A DNA stretch of 64,000 nucleotides from contig CALZDP010000002.1 in assembly GCA_945638575.1 (NCBI GenBank), positions 102,688 through 166,687 of the forward strand. The letters are read 5' to 3'. This document shows positions 20,087 to 28,854 of this stretch, in pieces. The notes beneath the pieces are model-generated. The model saw nothing but the letters and a program-made list of their open reading frames with translations, made no database searches and was not told the DNA's origin. This DNA comes from an uncultured Clostridia bacterium (GTDB taxonomy: Bacteria; Bacillota; Clostridia; Christensenellales; Borkfalkiaceae). Within the stretch, counting starts at the first letter, position 1; every line of letters begins with the position of its first letter. Made by a program: the position numbers and the translations under genes.

Positions 20087-20884
20087 TTAACGAATTAAAT
20101 CTTGCCAGTAAAAGTCTTTTAAGGTTTCCCTTAAAACGTTAGTATCGACAAACCTTATAATCTTTCCGCCTTTAGCGATAGAGATGATACCGGTTTCTTC
20201 GGATACGATAATTGCGGTAACGTTTACGGTTTCGGTAAGACCTATCCCTGCGCGATGTCTGGACCCCAGGTCTTTTGAAAGATTAAATTCCTGCGCAAGC
20301 GGTAAGAAGCATCCTGCCGCCTGAATTCTCGTGTCCTTTAAAATGAGCGCGCCATCATGTAAAGCGGATTTGGGAAAGAAAATACTTTCGATGAGTTGTG
20401 CGGAAACGTCCGCATTAAGATAAACACCGCTTTCCAAAACCCCTGCCGGAAGATTGCCGTTAGATAGAATTATCAAGGCGCCGACGTCGTTTTTAGACAT
20501 ATTTTGAATGGCTTTGATTATTTCTTCGATAGCGGCGTCTGCGTCAAAATTGGCGCTACCGTCGCCGTGCTTATGCTCACCGAATCTACCCTGCCAAATG
20601 GCACGTTTGATTTCCGTGGAAAACAAAGATACAACGCCGACGTAGAAAAACAGTTGGAACAAAAGCATAATTACGCCGGAGTATTCGTAGTCGGAAAGAA
20701 ACAGACAAACGCCAACTACCAACGTAAAGCATAGATAAACCCAAAAAAGCGGTGCGGCGTTATTTGAAAAAATAATTTTTATCATGAAGTAAATCATGAC
20801 CGCTATCGCAAGGATTTGCAAGGCTTCCGTTATACCGCCCTGAAGGGTGGAAAAAGAAGCAAAAGCATTTTTCAACTTATCCAT
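20087..20884 (-). CDS. cdaA: Diadenylate cyclase CdaA
   Basis: Membrane-bound enzyme making c-di-AMP from two ATP, a messenger for potassium and cell-wall homeostasis. The 265 residues have three N-terminal membrane segments (about 19-39, 46-64, 71-88) and a DisA_N (DAC) domain with the catalytic motifs DGA (177-179) and RHR (209-211). In most Firmicutes cdaA is followed by cdaR and glmM; here neither is present and a 36-residue membrane protein follows instead. AGGA stands upstream of the ATG. Confidence 0.94.
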   Translation of the reverse strand: MDKLKNAFASFSTLQGGITEALQILAIAVMIYFMIKIIFSNNAAPLFWVYLCFTLVVGVCLFLSDYEYSGVIMLLFQLFFYVGVVSLFSTEIKRAIWQGRFGEHKHGDGSANFDADAAIEEIIKAIQNMSKNDVGALIILSNGNLPAGVLESGVYLNADVSAQLIESIFFPKSALHDGALILKDTRIQAAGCFLPLAQEFNLSKDLGSRHRAGIGLTETVNVTAIIVSEETGIISIAKGGKIIRFVDTNVLRETLKDFYWQDLIR

Positions 20885-20982
20885 ATTATAGCATCCTCGT
20901 AAAATATATCAACACTAAAGTTAATTTTATCACAATTATAAGCAAAAATAAAGTATTTTTAACTAATTTAGACAAAAATTAA

Positions 20983-21948
20983 TTATTCGCACAAAACATT
21001 GAATACGCCGGATAAAAAAGCGCCGTCAAAAGAAATTGCTCCGCTTTTAAAACCGCGTTCACATTCCGCCAACTTATCCATTATCAATTTAAGCCTTTTT
21101 GAAGAAAAAGTCTTCGCCTGTCTTCTTGCCATGGTAACGGCAAATTCTTTTACCCCTAAAATAGAAGCAAGTTCATCATCGGGTTTATCGGACATAGAAA
21201 CAAAAAACATTCTTCTAAAGTGATAATAAAGCGACGCAAACAGCATTTGTCTATCCGAAATAGAGTTTAATTCCTCTAATATCCTGTACGCTTCGGCGTA
21301 ATTTTTATTGGCTATATAGGAAACCATTTCATAAATTTTATAGTCCGACGTTTTTGAAACCAACAAATTTACGTCTTCATCGCTGATATCCTGCTTACCC
21401 GACTTAAATGATATCAATTTTTTCACTTCGGCGTTTATTCTTGTCATATCGTATAAACAATATTCTGCGATAAGTTTACAGGTCGAAGTGGAAATTATAA
21501 GGTTTTCTTTCGTACATTCGGAACGAATAAATTTCGTAACAAGTTCAGGCGTTCCCCTTGCGCAGTCAACAACCGTTACTTTTTTAAACTTTTTTAAAGC
21601 CTCGCACTTTTTGGCGTTGTTTATTATTAAAACCGAAGTATCGAAAGGATTTTCAAGATAGTTTTTTATGCTTCCTTTTAATTCCTGCGCGGTCGGGTAC
21701 CATTCGCGAACGGTTATGGCACGTCTGTCGCTCATAAAAGGGCAACTAGATAAAAGGTTCACTAAGTTATCGGTACCTTGCTTTAATGTAGTGCCGTCAA
21801 AGGCGGCAAAATTAAGTTGCGGTTCGGTAATTGCGACATTTTTAATTATATCTTCTCCCCTTTCGCGGAAAAAATCCTCTTCACCCTCAAGTAGATAGAT
21901 AGGTAAAATTTCATCTTTTAAGGAAGATTTTAAATTTTCGAATTTCAA
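20983..21948 (-). CDS. holA: DNA polymerase III subunit delta
   Basis: Clamp-loader subunit that opens the beta sliding clamp. It has 321 residues from a TTG start at 21948. This start is chosen because GGGGG (21959-21955) lies 6 bases upstream; the longer reading frame begins inside comEC and adds no family-like sequence. The delta N-terminal motif (LPIYLLEGEEDFF) and the helical C-terminal collar region fit. The TTG overlaps the comEC TGA stop by two bases, and comEC-holA is a common gene order. Confidence 0.9.
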   Translation of the reverse strand: MKFENLKSSLKDEILPIYLLEGEEDFFRERGEDIIKNVAITEPQLNFAAFDGTTLKQGTDNLVNLLSSCPFMSDRRAITVREWYPTAQELKGSIKNYLENPFDTSVLIINNAKKCEALKKFKKVTVVDCARGTPELVTKFIRSECTKENLIISTSTCKLIAEYCLYDMTRINAEVKKLISFKSGKQDISDEDVNLLVSKTSDYKIYEMVSYIANKNYAEAYRILEELNSISDRQMLFASLYYHFRRMFFVSMSDKPDDELASILGVKEFAVTMARRQAKTFSSKRLKLIMDKLAECERGFKSGAISFDGAFLSGVFNVLCE

Positions 21949-23420
21949 AGTATACCCCCGACTGCAAGTATAAGCGCAACTACGGATAAAAAACCGCAAG
22001 AAATTTTAACTTTTTTATTAAAATCAGTTCTGTCGCACGCAACAAATACCAGCAGATAATAGATTATGAGAAAAATTGTAGATGCCGTAGCGTAAACGGT
22101 AAACGACGATACGTTTAACTCTATCAAAATGGAATTTATAAAATAGGCAACGTAATACGGAAGTTTCCATAAAAAGGACATAAAGGGCAGTAACGTAAGT
22201 ATGGAAACGGCAAAAATCAACGTGTATAATACGCTGACCATCGGCACCAAAATCAAATTCAGAAAAACGACTATTAGCGAAGAATATCCCCACAGCCTAA
22301 ACAATATCGGCGTCATAAGGGTACTTACCGCAAAACTTACCGAAAGGGAAGATTTAATCGATTCCGGCAAGAAGGAAAGCAAAGATTCAAACCCTTTTGA
22401 AAATAACGCTATTCCGAAAACCGCCGAATAGGAAAGTATGAAACCGTAAGAAAATAATGAATTGGGGAAATTTGCCAAAACGATAATAAAACTTAACGCC
22501 GTCGAATTTAACGAATCGTATTTTCTGCCTGCGTTTTTAACAAAATTTAACGTAGCAGTCATTATAACAGCCCTTACCGCAGATACCGGAAATCCGCAAA
22601 CGCCTGCGTAAAACAAGGTAACTATAGTGGAAATAACGGTATTTTTATAACCTTTTAAACGTAAAAGAGATAAAAAACTGCCTATAAGCGAAGAAAAGAA
22701 AACAACGTGCAGACCTGAAACGGCAAAGATATGACTTATACCGGAAAGTCTGAAATTACTTAAAGTTTCGGTATCTATTTCAGAAGTATCGCCAAGCAAA
22801 AGCGCCGCCATGATACCCCCTTCATCGCCCGAAACGTTTGTCAAAATGTTGTTTTTTACATAATCCGCAATGGTATAAAAAGGATTTTTGGATTCGCCGA
22901 CGGTATAAAGGGTTTCGGCGTCAACCGAAAGAGTACGTTTTGACGAATAGTTAGAAAGTAACAGCCTATTAAACGATACTTTCCCTTTGGCTTTTACTAC
23001 GTCCCCTTTTTTAATACTATCGTTTTCTGTCATAACGATAGCGTCGCCGTAAATCTTTTGCCCTTCGACGCTGACGTTTGATAAAATTACGCGGTTTGTA
23101 TGCTTATAATAATCAATCTCGGAAACTGTTCCGCTAAGCGCGCAAGTTTTGCCGTCAAATCCGGCGTCGCCGTTATAAAGGTTTATGTTATACGCCGTGT
23201 ACAAAAAACCTAAGATAAAGAATGCACATATGACCGCAATTTCAACTTTAAATGGTTTAAGGGGTTTCAGAAAAAACGCTAAAACGAAAACAATCGATAT
23301 AACGCCGAGCGGAACATATAATATCCACGGCAAATTATCGTAATTTATCGAAACAATCATGCCGAGCGCCAAAGTTACCGCACAAAACAATATCGGCCTG
23401 TTGTTTAGAATTTTTTTCAT
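21945..23420 (-). CDS. comEC: ComEC/Rec2-family competence membrane protein without C-terminal metallo-beta-lactamase domain
   Basis: ComEC forms the DNA channel in natural transformation. The 491 residues have N-terminal membrane segments, a soluble OB-like region (about 70-165) and the Competence domain with about eight membrane segments, including the segment GISHIFAVSGLHV. Many ComEC proteins are about 750 residues and end with a metallo-beta-lactamase-fold domain; this one stops right after the membrane domain. A separate metallo-beta-lactamase-fold gene lies immediately upstream with a 4-base overlap. Confidence 0.88.
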   Translation of the reverse strand: MKKILNNRPILFCAVTLALGMIVSINYDNLPWILYVPLGVISIVFVLAFFLKPLKPFKVEIAVICAFFILGFLYTAYNINLYNGDAGFDGKTCALSGTVSEIDYYKHTNRVILSNVSVEGQKIYGDAIVMTENDSIKKGDVVKAKGKVSFNRLLLSNYSSKRTLSVDAETLYTVGESKNPFYTIADYVKNNILTNVSGDEGGIMAALLLGDTSEIDTETLSNFRLSGISHIFAVSGLHVVFFSSLIGSFLSLLRLKGYKNTVISTIVTLFYAGVCGFPVSAVRAVIMTATLNFVKNAGRKYDSLNSTALSFIIVLANFPNSLFSYGFILSYSAVFGIALFSKGFESLLSFLPESIKSSLSVSFAVSTLMTPILFRLWGYSSLIVVFLNLILVPMVSVLYTLIFAVSILTLLPFMSFLWKLPYYVAYFINSILIELNVSSFTVYATASTIFLIIYYLLVFVACDRTDFNKKVKISCGFLSVVALILAVGGIL

Positions 23421-24121
23421 ATTAGGTACTCTTTTAACTCTGCCGGTTGCAAAGATTCACACCGACTTTGCGCCTCTTTAATTAATTCCGAACGAGAAAT
23501 TGACGGATTAAAATGTGAAATTAACGCCTTTACCCCGTATTTTTGCGCTAAATCGCCGACGTTACAGGCGGAAAGCACAGGCTTTGAATTGTTCCAATCC
23601 TTATTCAAAAGACCGCAGTTTATTACCGCCAAATCGCAGCTAGTTAAAAGGGAACAATAAGAATCGCACAAGTTACCGTCCGACGAATAGGAAAACTTTT
23701 TATTGTCGCAGTAAAAACTTACGCCGTAAGTTAAAACCGAGTGATTCATTTTGTAAAAACAGATTTTTAAATTTTCCCTTTCTATCGAACAATTTATAGG
23801 TACAAAATCAAAATAAGGACTGTCGGATATAAGTTTTTGGTAAGGCGAGCCGTCGTCAGGGCCGTAAACGGTAACCCTTTTATTTTTGGTTTGCAAATAA
23901 TAACTTAAAACGCCTATATCGGAAACATGATCGAAATGATAGTGGGTTACGATTATTCCGTCGAGATCTTCCGGCGGCATAATTTCTTTAACTTTGTTAA
24001 AAATTCCGCAACCGATATCAACCAAATAACGCAAACCGTTACAGTTTACCAAATACCCGGAAGTAGGACTGTTTTCGGTCGGATACAGACCGTTTGTTCC
24101 TAAAACTTGTAATGTGAACAT
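23417..24121 (-). CDS. Metallo-beta-lactamase-fold hydrolase, YhfI/RNase Z-like
   Basis: Its 234 residues have the metal-binding motif THYHFDH (59-65) and further histidines at NHSV and SHFNPS, placing it in the RNase Z/YhfI branch of the superfamily rather than the ComEC-tail branch. There is no signal peptide. The stop overlaps the comEC start (ATGA), so the two are translated together. The substrate cannot be told. It may be an independent hydrolase or may supply a function that the tail-less ComEC lacks. Confidence 0.8.
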   Translation of the reverse strand: MFTLQVLGTNGLYPTENSPTSGYLVNCNGLRYLVDIGCGIFNKVKEIMPPEDLDGIIVTHYHFDHVSDIGVLSYYLQTKNKRVTVYGPDDGSPYQKLISDSPYFDFVPINCSIERENLKICFYKMNHSVLTYGVSFYCDNKKFSYSSDGNLCDSYCSLLTSCDLAVINCGLLNKDWNNSKPVLSACNVGDLAQKYGVKALISHFNPSISRSELIKEAQSRCESLQPAELKEYLI

Positions 24122-24179
24122 ATTACCGCCTTTTGTCCAAAATTTGTAAAATAAAAATAATACAATATGCTTGCCTAAG

Positions 24180-24208
24180 TTGCGTAAGTATGCTAAACTT
24201 TATGTATA
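24180..24208 (+). promoter_or_regulatory. Promoter for the 6S-like RNA
   Basis: TTGCGT (24180-24185), 17 bases, TGTATA (24203-24208) would start transcription near 24215. An overlapping alternative is TTGCCT (24171-24176), 17 bases, TAAACT (24194-24199). Confidence 0.5.
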
Positions 24209-24214
24209 AATAAA

Positions 24215-24440
24215 GTTTTTCTGCTGTGTGCGTGGTAAGGATATATTCTCTCCGCAATCACTAAATAGGGAATCGGAGTCCTGCTTGTTATGTTGAACCC
24301 TTGACTTACGTCTTCTGTGCGAGTCATTTACATGGGGTGGCAGATACATTTAGGCTTGATACCCACCTGCACTTAAGCGGGTTGATTTTCTCCTTATACG
24401 GCACGTGCGGGGGCGACGGTTTTTCAACCGTCGTTTTTTT
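24215..24440 (+). ncRNA. ssrS: Probable 6S RNA
   Basis: About 225 nt lie between a promoter and a terminator on the plus strand, inside an otherwise minus-strand region. The two ends pair: CTGTGTGCGT near the 5' end with GCACGTGCGG near the 3' end (with G-U pairs and one mismatch), continued by TAAGGA with TCCTTA. Inside, CTCCG/CGGAG and TGACT/AGTCA form further helices. The sequence GTTGAACCCTTGACTTACG resembles the stretch near the loop end of 6S RNA. A long rod with an interior open region is the 6S architecture; 6S RNA binds and inhibits RNA polymerase holoenzyme in stationary phase. The family call rests on shape and short resemblance. tmRNA, SRP RNA and RNase P signatures were not found. 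Confidence 0.55.
24414..24440 (+). terminator. Terminator of the 6S-like RNA
   Basis: An 8-bp stem CGACGGTT / AACCGTCG with a 4-base loop is followed by seven T residues. Confidence 0.88.
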
Positions 24441-24496
24441 CAGCCATTTTTATTTTAGGTTTCAAAAACATTGTCCGCGTTTCAAGCTAAATAAAG

Positions 24497-25741
24497 TTAT
24501 TTTATGATTAAGTTGTCCCCTTTTGTTACTAAAACCGTTTCATAAAAGGCTTTGGTTAAATCGCACATATACGATATGTCTTTTACGCTTACCGTTTCAA
24601 CGGAAGCGTGCATGGCAAGTTGACCAAGCCCTATATCTACGGCATTCATTTGAAGATTTGCGCTTACAATCAAGCCAAGCGTTCCTCCGCAACGGATATC
24701 CGAATTGTTATAGTAGTCTTGATAAGGAATATTCGCCTTGTCCATTATGCTTTTTATAACCGCGGAAGAATATCCGTCGGTGCAGTAGTTTGTATGATGT
24801 TTAACAACGATTCCGCCGCCCATATAAACCCTTTCCTGCGGATCGCTTTTTTCCGGATGAGCAGGGTGAACGGCGTGTCCGTTGTCGATAGACAGCACAA
24901 AACCGTTATTTAAGGCTTTCAAATAGTCGTCACCGCCCTTTCCTAAATCACTGTTTATGCGCTTTAAAGTCGAAGCCAAAAAGTCCGACCAAGCGCCTTG
25001 TTTTGTATGACTGCCTATCTCTTCGTTGTCGAAAAGACAGCAAACCGCAATCCCCTTTGCTTCGGAGTTTACGATGCCGTTTAAAATGCCGTAACAACTT
25101 GTTAAATTGTCTATTCTCGGCGAGCACAAAAATCTGTTATCCGCACCGCTATAGAAGGATTTTACGGCAGGGATAACGTACAAATCGCCGTCAATTACTT
25201 CGCCGTCAGGATAAATTATTTTATACAAATCGCTCTCATTTCCGCCGATTAAAGGCAACATATCGTTTTGAACGGTCAAAGTAGCTTTTTCGTTTACTTC
25301 GGGGCTGTGATGAATACACAGCGAAGGAATATTTACGGTAAAATCGCTTTCAAGAAGCACCGTTTTAATGCCGTTTTCCGTTTTTACGAAAAGCCTGCCG
25401 GCGATTTTAAGAGGGATATTCATAAACGAATACCTTATCAGTCCGCCGTAAACTTCTACATTTATACGCTTACCTTCGGGGCTATCTAAAAGTTTCCTTC
25501 CCTTTACGTGAAGCACCGGCGAATCTGTATGCGCTAAAGCGATATTGAAAGCGTAATCATCGATATTGCCTACTTTAACAGCGATTATTGCGCTTCCGTT
25601 TTTTTCAATGTAATACTTTCCGCCGACTTTTGCGGTTACCGATTCATCGTAAGGTATAAAGCCGTTATTTTGTAAAAAGTTTCTGCTGTTTTTAACCGTG
25701 TGATATGCGGTATAAGAATTATCTAAATATTCACGAATCAT
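24497..25741 (-). CDS. M18 family aminopeptidase
   Basis: Zinc aminopeptidase, typically removing acidic N-terminal residues from peptides in the cytoplasm. It has 414 residues with HTDSP, DNEEIGS, the HPAHPEKSD segment and a GGTLG motif near the C-terminus, all characteristic of M18. I chose the ATG at 25741 (GGTGA 7 bases upstream) over the GTG at 25750. It overlaps the engB stop by a few bases or abuts it, and is the last gene of lon-engB-M18. Confidence 0.92.
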   Translation of the reverse strand: MIREYLDNSYTAYHTVKNSRNFLQNNGFIPYDESVTAKVGGKYYIEKNGSAIIAVKVGNIDDYAFNIALAHTDSPVLHVKGRKLLDSPEGKRINVEVYGGLIRYSFMNIPLKIAGRLFVKTENGIKTVLLESDFTVNIPSLCIHHSPEVNEKATLTVQNDMLPLIGGNESDLYKIIYPDGEVIDGDLYVIPAVKSFYSGADNRFLCSPRIDNLTSCYGILNGIVNSEAKGIAVCCLFDNEEIGSHTKQGAWSDFLASTLKRINSDLGKGGDDYLKALNNGFVLSIDNGHAVHPAHPEKSDPQERVYMGGGIVVKHHTNYCTDGYSSAVIKSIMDKANIPYQDYYNNSDIRCGGTLGLIVSANLQMNAVDIGLGQLAMHASVETVSVKDISYMCDLTKAFYETVLVTKGDNLIIK

Positions 25742-25742
25742 T

Positions 25743-26375
25743 TTATTCACCGTCGTCTGTATTTGTATCTTCCTCTTGCGGTTGGCTTAAAGATAAGCCT
25801 ATCTGCAAGGCTTTTTCTATTGCGTCTAAAACTTCTTCTCTTCCGAGCCTTGTTTCGGCGGAAGTTGCTATTATATTACCGCCTGCAAGCCCCAACTTAG
25901 AGGCAACCGCCGCCGCCTGAGTCTTAACTTTTGATTTTGCAAGTTTGTCCGCCTTAGTCGCTACCAAAGTAAACGGAATAATTTGGGAATACAAAAGTTG
26001 TATCATCATTTTGTCTTCCTCGGTAGGGTCATGACGGATATCCACAAGGGATATTGCGTGAGTGATTTTTGTAAAAGCAAAAAAATCGCTTAATGTTTTG
26101 GACCACTTTTCCTTTTCGCCCTTGCTTACCTTTGCAAAACCGTAACCGGGAAGGTCCGCAAGTATAAAATTGCCGAAGTCAAAGTAGTTAACAAGTCTTG
26201 TTCTTCCCGGCGTATTAGAAGTCCTTGCAAGTTTTTTTTGATTTGCAAGCATGTTTATAAAGGAACTTTTACCGACGTTTGACTTACCGGCAACGCAGAT
26301 TATCGGTTTATCCGACTTTAAAAAGCCCCTTTTATCCGCCGCCGAGGTTATAAAGGTTGCATTTACTATTTTCAT
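25743..26375 (-). CDS. engB: Ribosome biogenesis GTPase EngB (YsxC)
   Basis: Essential GTPase for large ribosomal subunit assembly. The 210 residues contain G1 GKSNVGKSS near residue 30, DLPGYGFA (G3) and TKADK (G4). The gene follows lon by 9 bases, the conserved lonA-ysxC order of Firmicutes. Confidence 0.95.
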   Translation of the reverse strand: MKIVNATFITSAADKRGFLKSDKPIICVAGKSNVGKSSFINMLANQKKLARTSNTPGRTRLVNYFDFGNFILADLPGYGFAKVSKGEKEKWSKTLSDFFAFTKITHAISLVDIRHDPTEEDKMMIQLLYSQIIPFTLVATKADKLAKSKVKTQAAAVASKLGLAGGNIIATSAETRLGREEVLDAIEKALQIGLSLSQPQEEDTNTDDGE

Positions 26376-26384
26376 AAAACACCT

Positions 26385-28700
26385 TTAGTTGATATCGCGA
26401 ATAGCAATGGAAAAGATTTCGGAAACCTTTTCAACGGGAATAATCTTCATTTTGCTTGCTATGTTTTTGGGTATATCTTCCACGTCTTTTAAGTTCTTTT
26501 TGGGTATTATTATCTCAAAGATATTTGTTCTGAATGCGGCGAGAGCCTTCTCTTTTAATCCGCCGATAGGTAAAACGTTTCCGCGCAAAGTGATTTCGCC
26601 CGTCATGGCTATATCCTTTCTTACCTTCTTTTCTGTAATTGCGGACAAAATAGCCGTTGCCATGGTAACGCCTGCGCTCGGTCCGTCCTTAGGAGTTGCG
26701 CCTTCAGGGACGTGAATATGAATATCGTTTTCGGTAAAGGCTTTTTCGTCAATGCCGTACACTTTGGCGTGCGCCCTTATATAACTTATTGCGGCGCGGG
26801 CGCTTTCCTTCATAACGTCGCCAAGTTTACCCGTTAACAAAATTTCACCTTTACCGGGCATAACCATTACTTCTATGGTTAAAGTAGTTCCGCCGTACAT
26901 AGTCCACGCAAGCCCGTTTGCCGCGCCTACTTCGTCTTCCTGCAAATTTTCGCTGTCGGAAAACCTCGGCGAACCTAAATAATCGGAAAGATTTTCAGGT
27001 TTAACCGTTTGCTTTCTGATACTGCCTTTTTCGGCAAGTTTGGTGGCGATTTTTCTTAAAACGGCGTCGATTTGACGTTCCAAATTTCTTACGCCAGCCT
27101 CTAAGGTGTAACCCTTTATAATCTCTTCTAACGCGTCGTCCGTTATAGATGCGTTTTTAGAGGTTAAGCCGTTTCTTTCAAGGCGTTTGGGTATAAGATA
27201 ACGTTTTGCAATTTCGGACTTTTCCTCTCTTGTGTAGCCGTCGAGAGAGATAATTTCCATACGGTCAAGTAAAGGCGCAGGAATGGTTTCAAGCGAGTTA
27301 GCCGTGGTTATAAATAACACGTCGGACAAATCGTAAGGTATTTCGATATACCTGTCGCGGAAGGTTTTATTTTGTTCGGGGTCTAAAACTTCCAAAAGAG
27401 CGCTTGCAGGATCGCCGCGCAAATCGGAAGAAAGTTTATCGATTTCATCAAGCAAAAAGACGGGGTTAGACACGCCTGCGTTTTTGATGCCGTAAATAAT
27501 TCTGCCCGGCATAGCGCCTATATAAGTCTTTCTGTGCCCCCTGATTTCCGCCTCGTCTTTTACTCCGCCAAGGCTCATTCTTACAAACTTTCTGTCTAAA
27601 GCGCGGGCAATAGAGGTCGCAACCGAGGTTTTGCCAACCCCCGGAGGCCCTACAAGGCACAAAATTGAACTGCCAACTTTTTTTGTAAGTTTTAATACGG
27701 CGATATACTCTATAATCCTTTCTTTTACCTTTTCCAAGCCGAAATGGTCGGCGTTAAGGATTTTTATGGCTTCGCCTAAATCATCCCTGTCTTTAGAGGT
27801 TACGCCGAAAGGAAGGTCCACTATCCAGTCGATGTAGGTCCTTAAAACGGTGTAATCGGGAGATGACGAGGACATTCTCGACATCCTGTCAAGTTCCTTT
27901 AAAACCTTGTTTTTGTCCTCTTCGGGCATAATTTTGGCATTTATTTTGTCGCGAAGATTTTCGACTTCGCTTTCATCGTCGCCCAGTTCTGTATGGATAG
28001 CCCTTAACTGCTCACGCAAAAAATATTCCTTTTGGTTCTTTTCGACGTTTCGCTGAACTCTTTCCTGTATGGTCTTTTCGATTTCCTGTCTTTCGACGAT
28101 TGCGCTTAACGATACAAGCAATTCTTCAAGACGCTTTGAAACAAACCTTTCCTCTAAAATCCGTTGCTTTTCGCTTTCCGTTATAGGAAGATTAAAACTT
28201 GCGACGTTAACGAATTCTTCGGGATCTTCGATGCCGGAAAGCGCGTCTTTAAGTTCGGGGGTAAAACCCGTTCTTGAAGCGGTATATTCCGCCAATTTGG
28301 ATTTTGCAACCGAAAGATAGGCCGCTTCTTCTTCGGAGTTATCCCGTATGTCGGGCGCCAATAGGACGGTGGCTTTGTAAAAACCTTCTTCCTGCTCGTA
28401 ATATTGAATTACAGCCCTTTCGTCCGACTGTAGGTGAACGCGTAAGTTGGTTTCGTTTATTTTAAGAACTTTTTTTATACGGCAAACAACCCCTACGCGA
28501 TGAAGGTCTATCGGCTTAGGGTCGTCGTCAAATGCGTTCTTTTGAGTAACAACTAAAATTTTGCTTCCGTTTGACATTGCCTTTACTACGGCTTCAAGGG
28601 ATTTTTGTCTGGAAACGTCAAAATTCGTATAAATGTTAGGAAATAAAACCTTTCCCCTGATGACTAACACCGGATAGGTTTCAAATACTTGTTTTTCCAT
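26385..28700 (-). CDS. lon: ATP-dependent protease Lon
   Basis: Homohexameric AAA+ serine protease that degrades misfolded and regulatory proteins. It has 771 residues: N-terminal LAN domain (about 1-200), helical region, AAA+ module with Walker A GPPGVGKT (351-358) and the proteolytic domain with catalytic S675 in DGPSAG and a lysine near 718 (GGLKEK). I chose the ATG at 28700, with GAGGA 6 bases upstream, over a TTG two codons earlier. Confidence 0.97.
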   Translation of the reverse strand: MEKQVFETYPVLVIRGKVLFPNIYTNFDVSRQKSLEAVVKAMSNGSKILVVTQKNAFDDDPKPIDLHRVGVVCRIKKVLKINETNLRVHLQSDERAVIQYYEQEEGFYKATVLLAPDIRDNSEEEAAYLSVAKSKLAEYTASRTGFTPELKDALSGIEDPEEFVNVASFNLPITESEKQRILEERFVSKRLEELLVSLSAIVERQEIEKTIQERVQRNVEKNQKEYFLREQLRAIHTELGDDESEVENLRDKINAKIMPEEDKNKVLKELDRMSRMSSSSPDYTVLRTYIDWIVDLPFGVTSKDRDDLGEAIKILNADHFGLEKVKERIIEYIAVLKLTKKVGSSILCLVGPPGVGKTSVATSIARALDRKFVRMSLGGVKDEAEIRGHRKTYIGAMPGRIIYGIKNAGVSNPVFLLDEIDKLSSDLRGDPASALLEVLDPEQNKTFRDRYIEIPYDLSDVLFITTANSLETIPAPLLDRMEIISLDGYTREEKSEIAKRYLIPKRLERNGLTSKNASITDDALEEIIKGYTLEAGVRNLERQIDAVLRKIATKLAEKGSIRKQTVKPENLSDYLGSPRFSDSENLQEDEVGAANGLAWTMYGGTTLTIEVMVMPGKGEILLTGKLGDVMKESARAAISYIRAHAKVYGIDEKAFTENDIHIHVPEGATPKDGPSAGVTMATAILSAITEKKVRKDIAMTGEITLRGNVLPIGGLKEKALAAFRTNIFEIIIPKKNLKDVEDIPKNIASKMKIIPVEKVSEIFSIAIRDIN

Positions 28701-28720
28701 ATTCAATCCTCGTTGTTTGG

Positions 28721-28750
28721 GTATAATTTCTCATTTTACGGTAATTGTAA
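28721..28750 (-). promoter_or_regulatory. Candidate lon promoter
   Basis: On the minus strand TTACAA (28750-28745) and TTATAC (28726-28721) stand 18 bases apart, about 20 bases before the lon start. The match is moderate. No CIRCE element was seen. Confidence 0.4.
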
Positions 28751-28760
28751 CATAAAATAA

Positions 28761-28789
28761 TTGTTAAATCAAGTAAGATATGATATTAT
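28761..28789 (+). promoter_or_regulatory. Promoter for the short-chain dehydrogenase
   Basis: TTGTTA (28761-28766), a 17-base spacer and TATTAT (28784-28789) lie about 65 bases upstream of the plus-strand gene at 28855. Confidence 0.55.
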
Positions 28790-28854
28790 ATTTACAGATA
28801 TTGGCATTTTAACCAACTTTAAACCACTTTAGAGGCTTTTGGTGCGGACAAATT

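Noticed and set aside
24301..24507. A 68-codon plus-strand frame
   Set aside because: It overlaps the 6S-like RNA and its terminator and has no ribosome binding site or protein-like composition.
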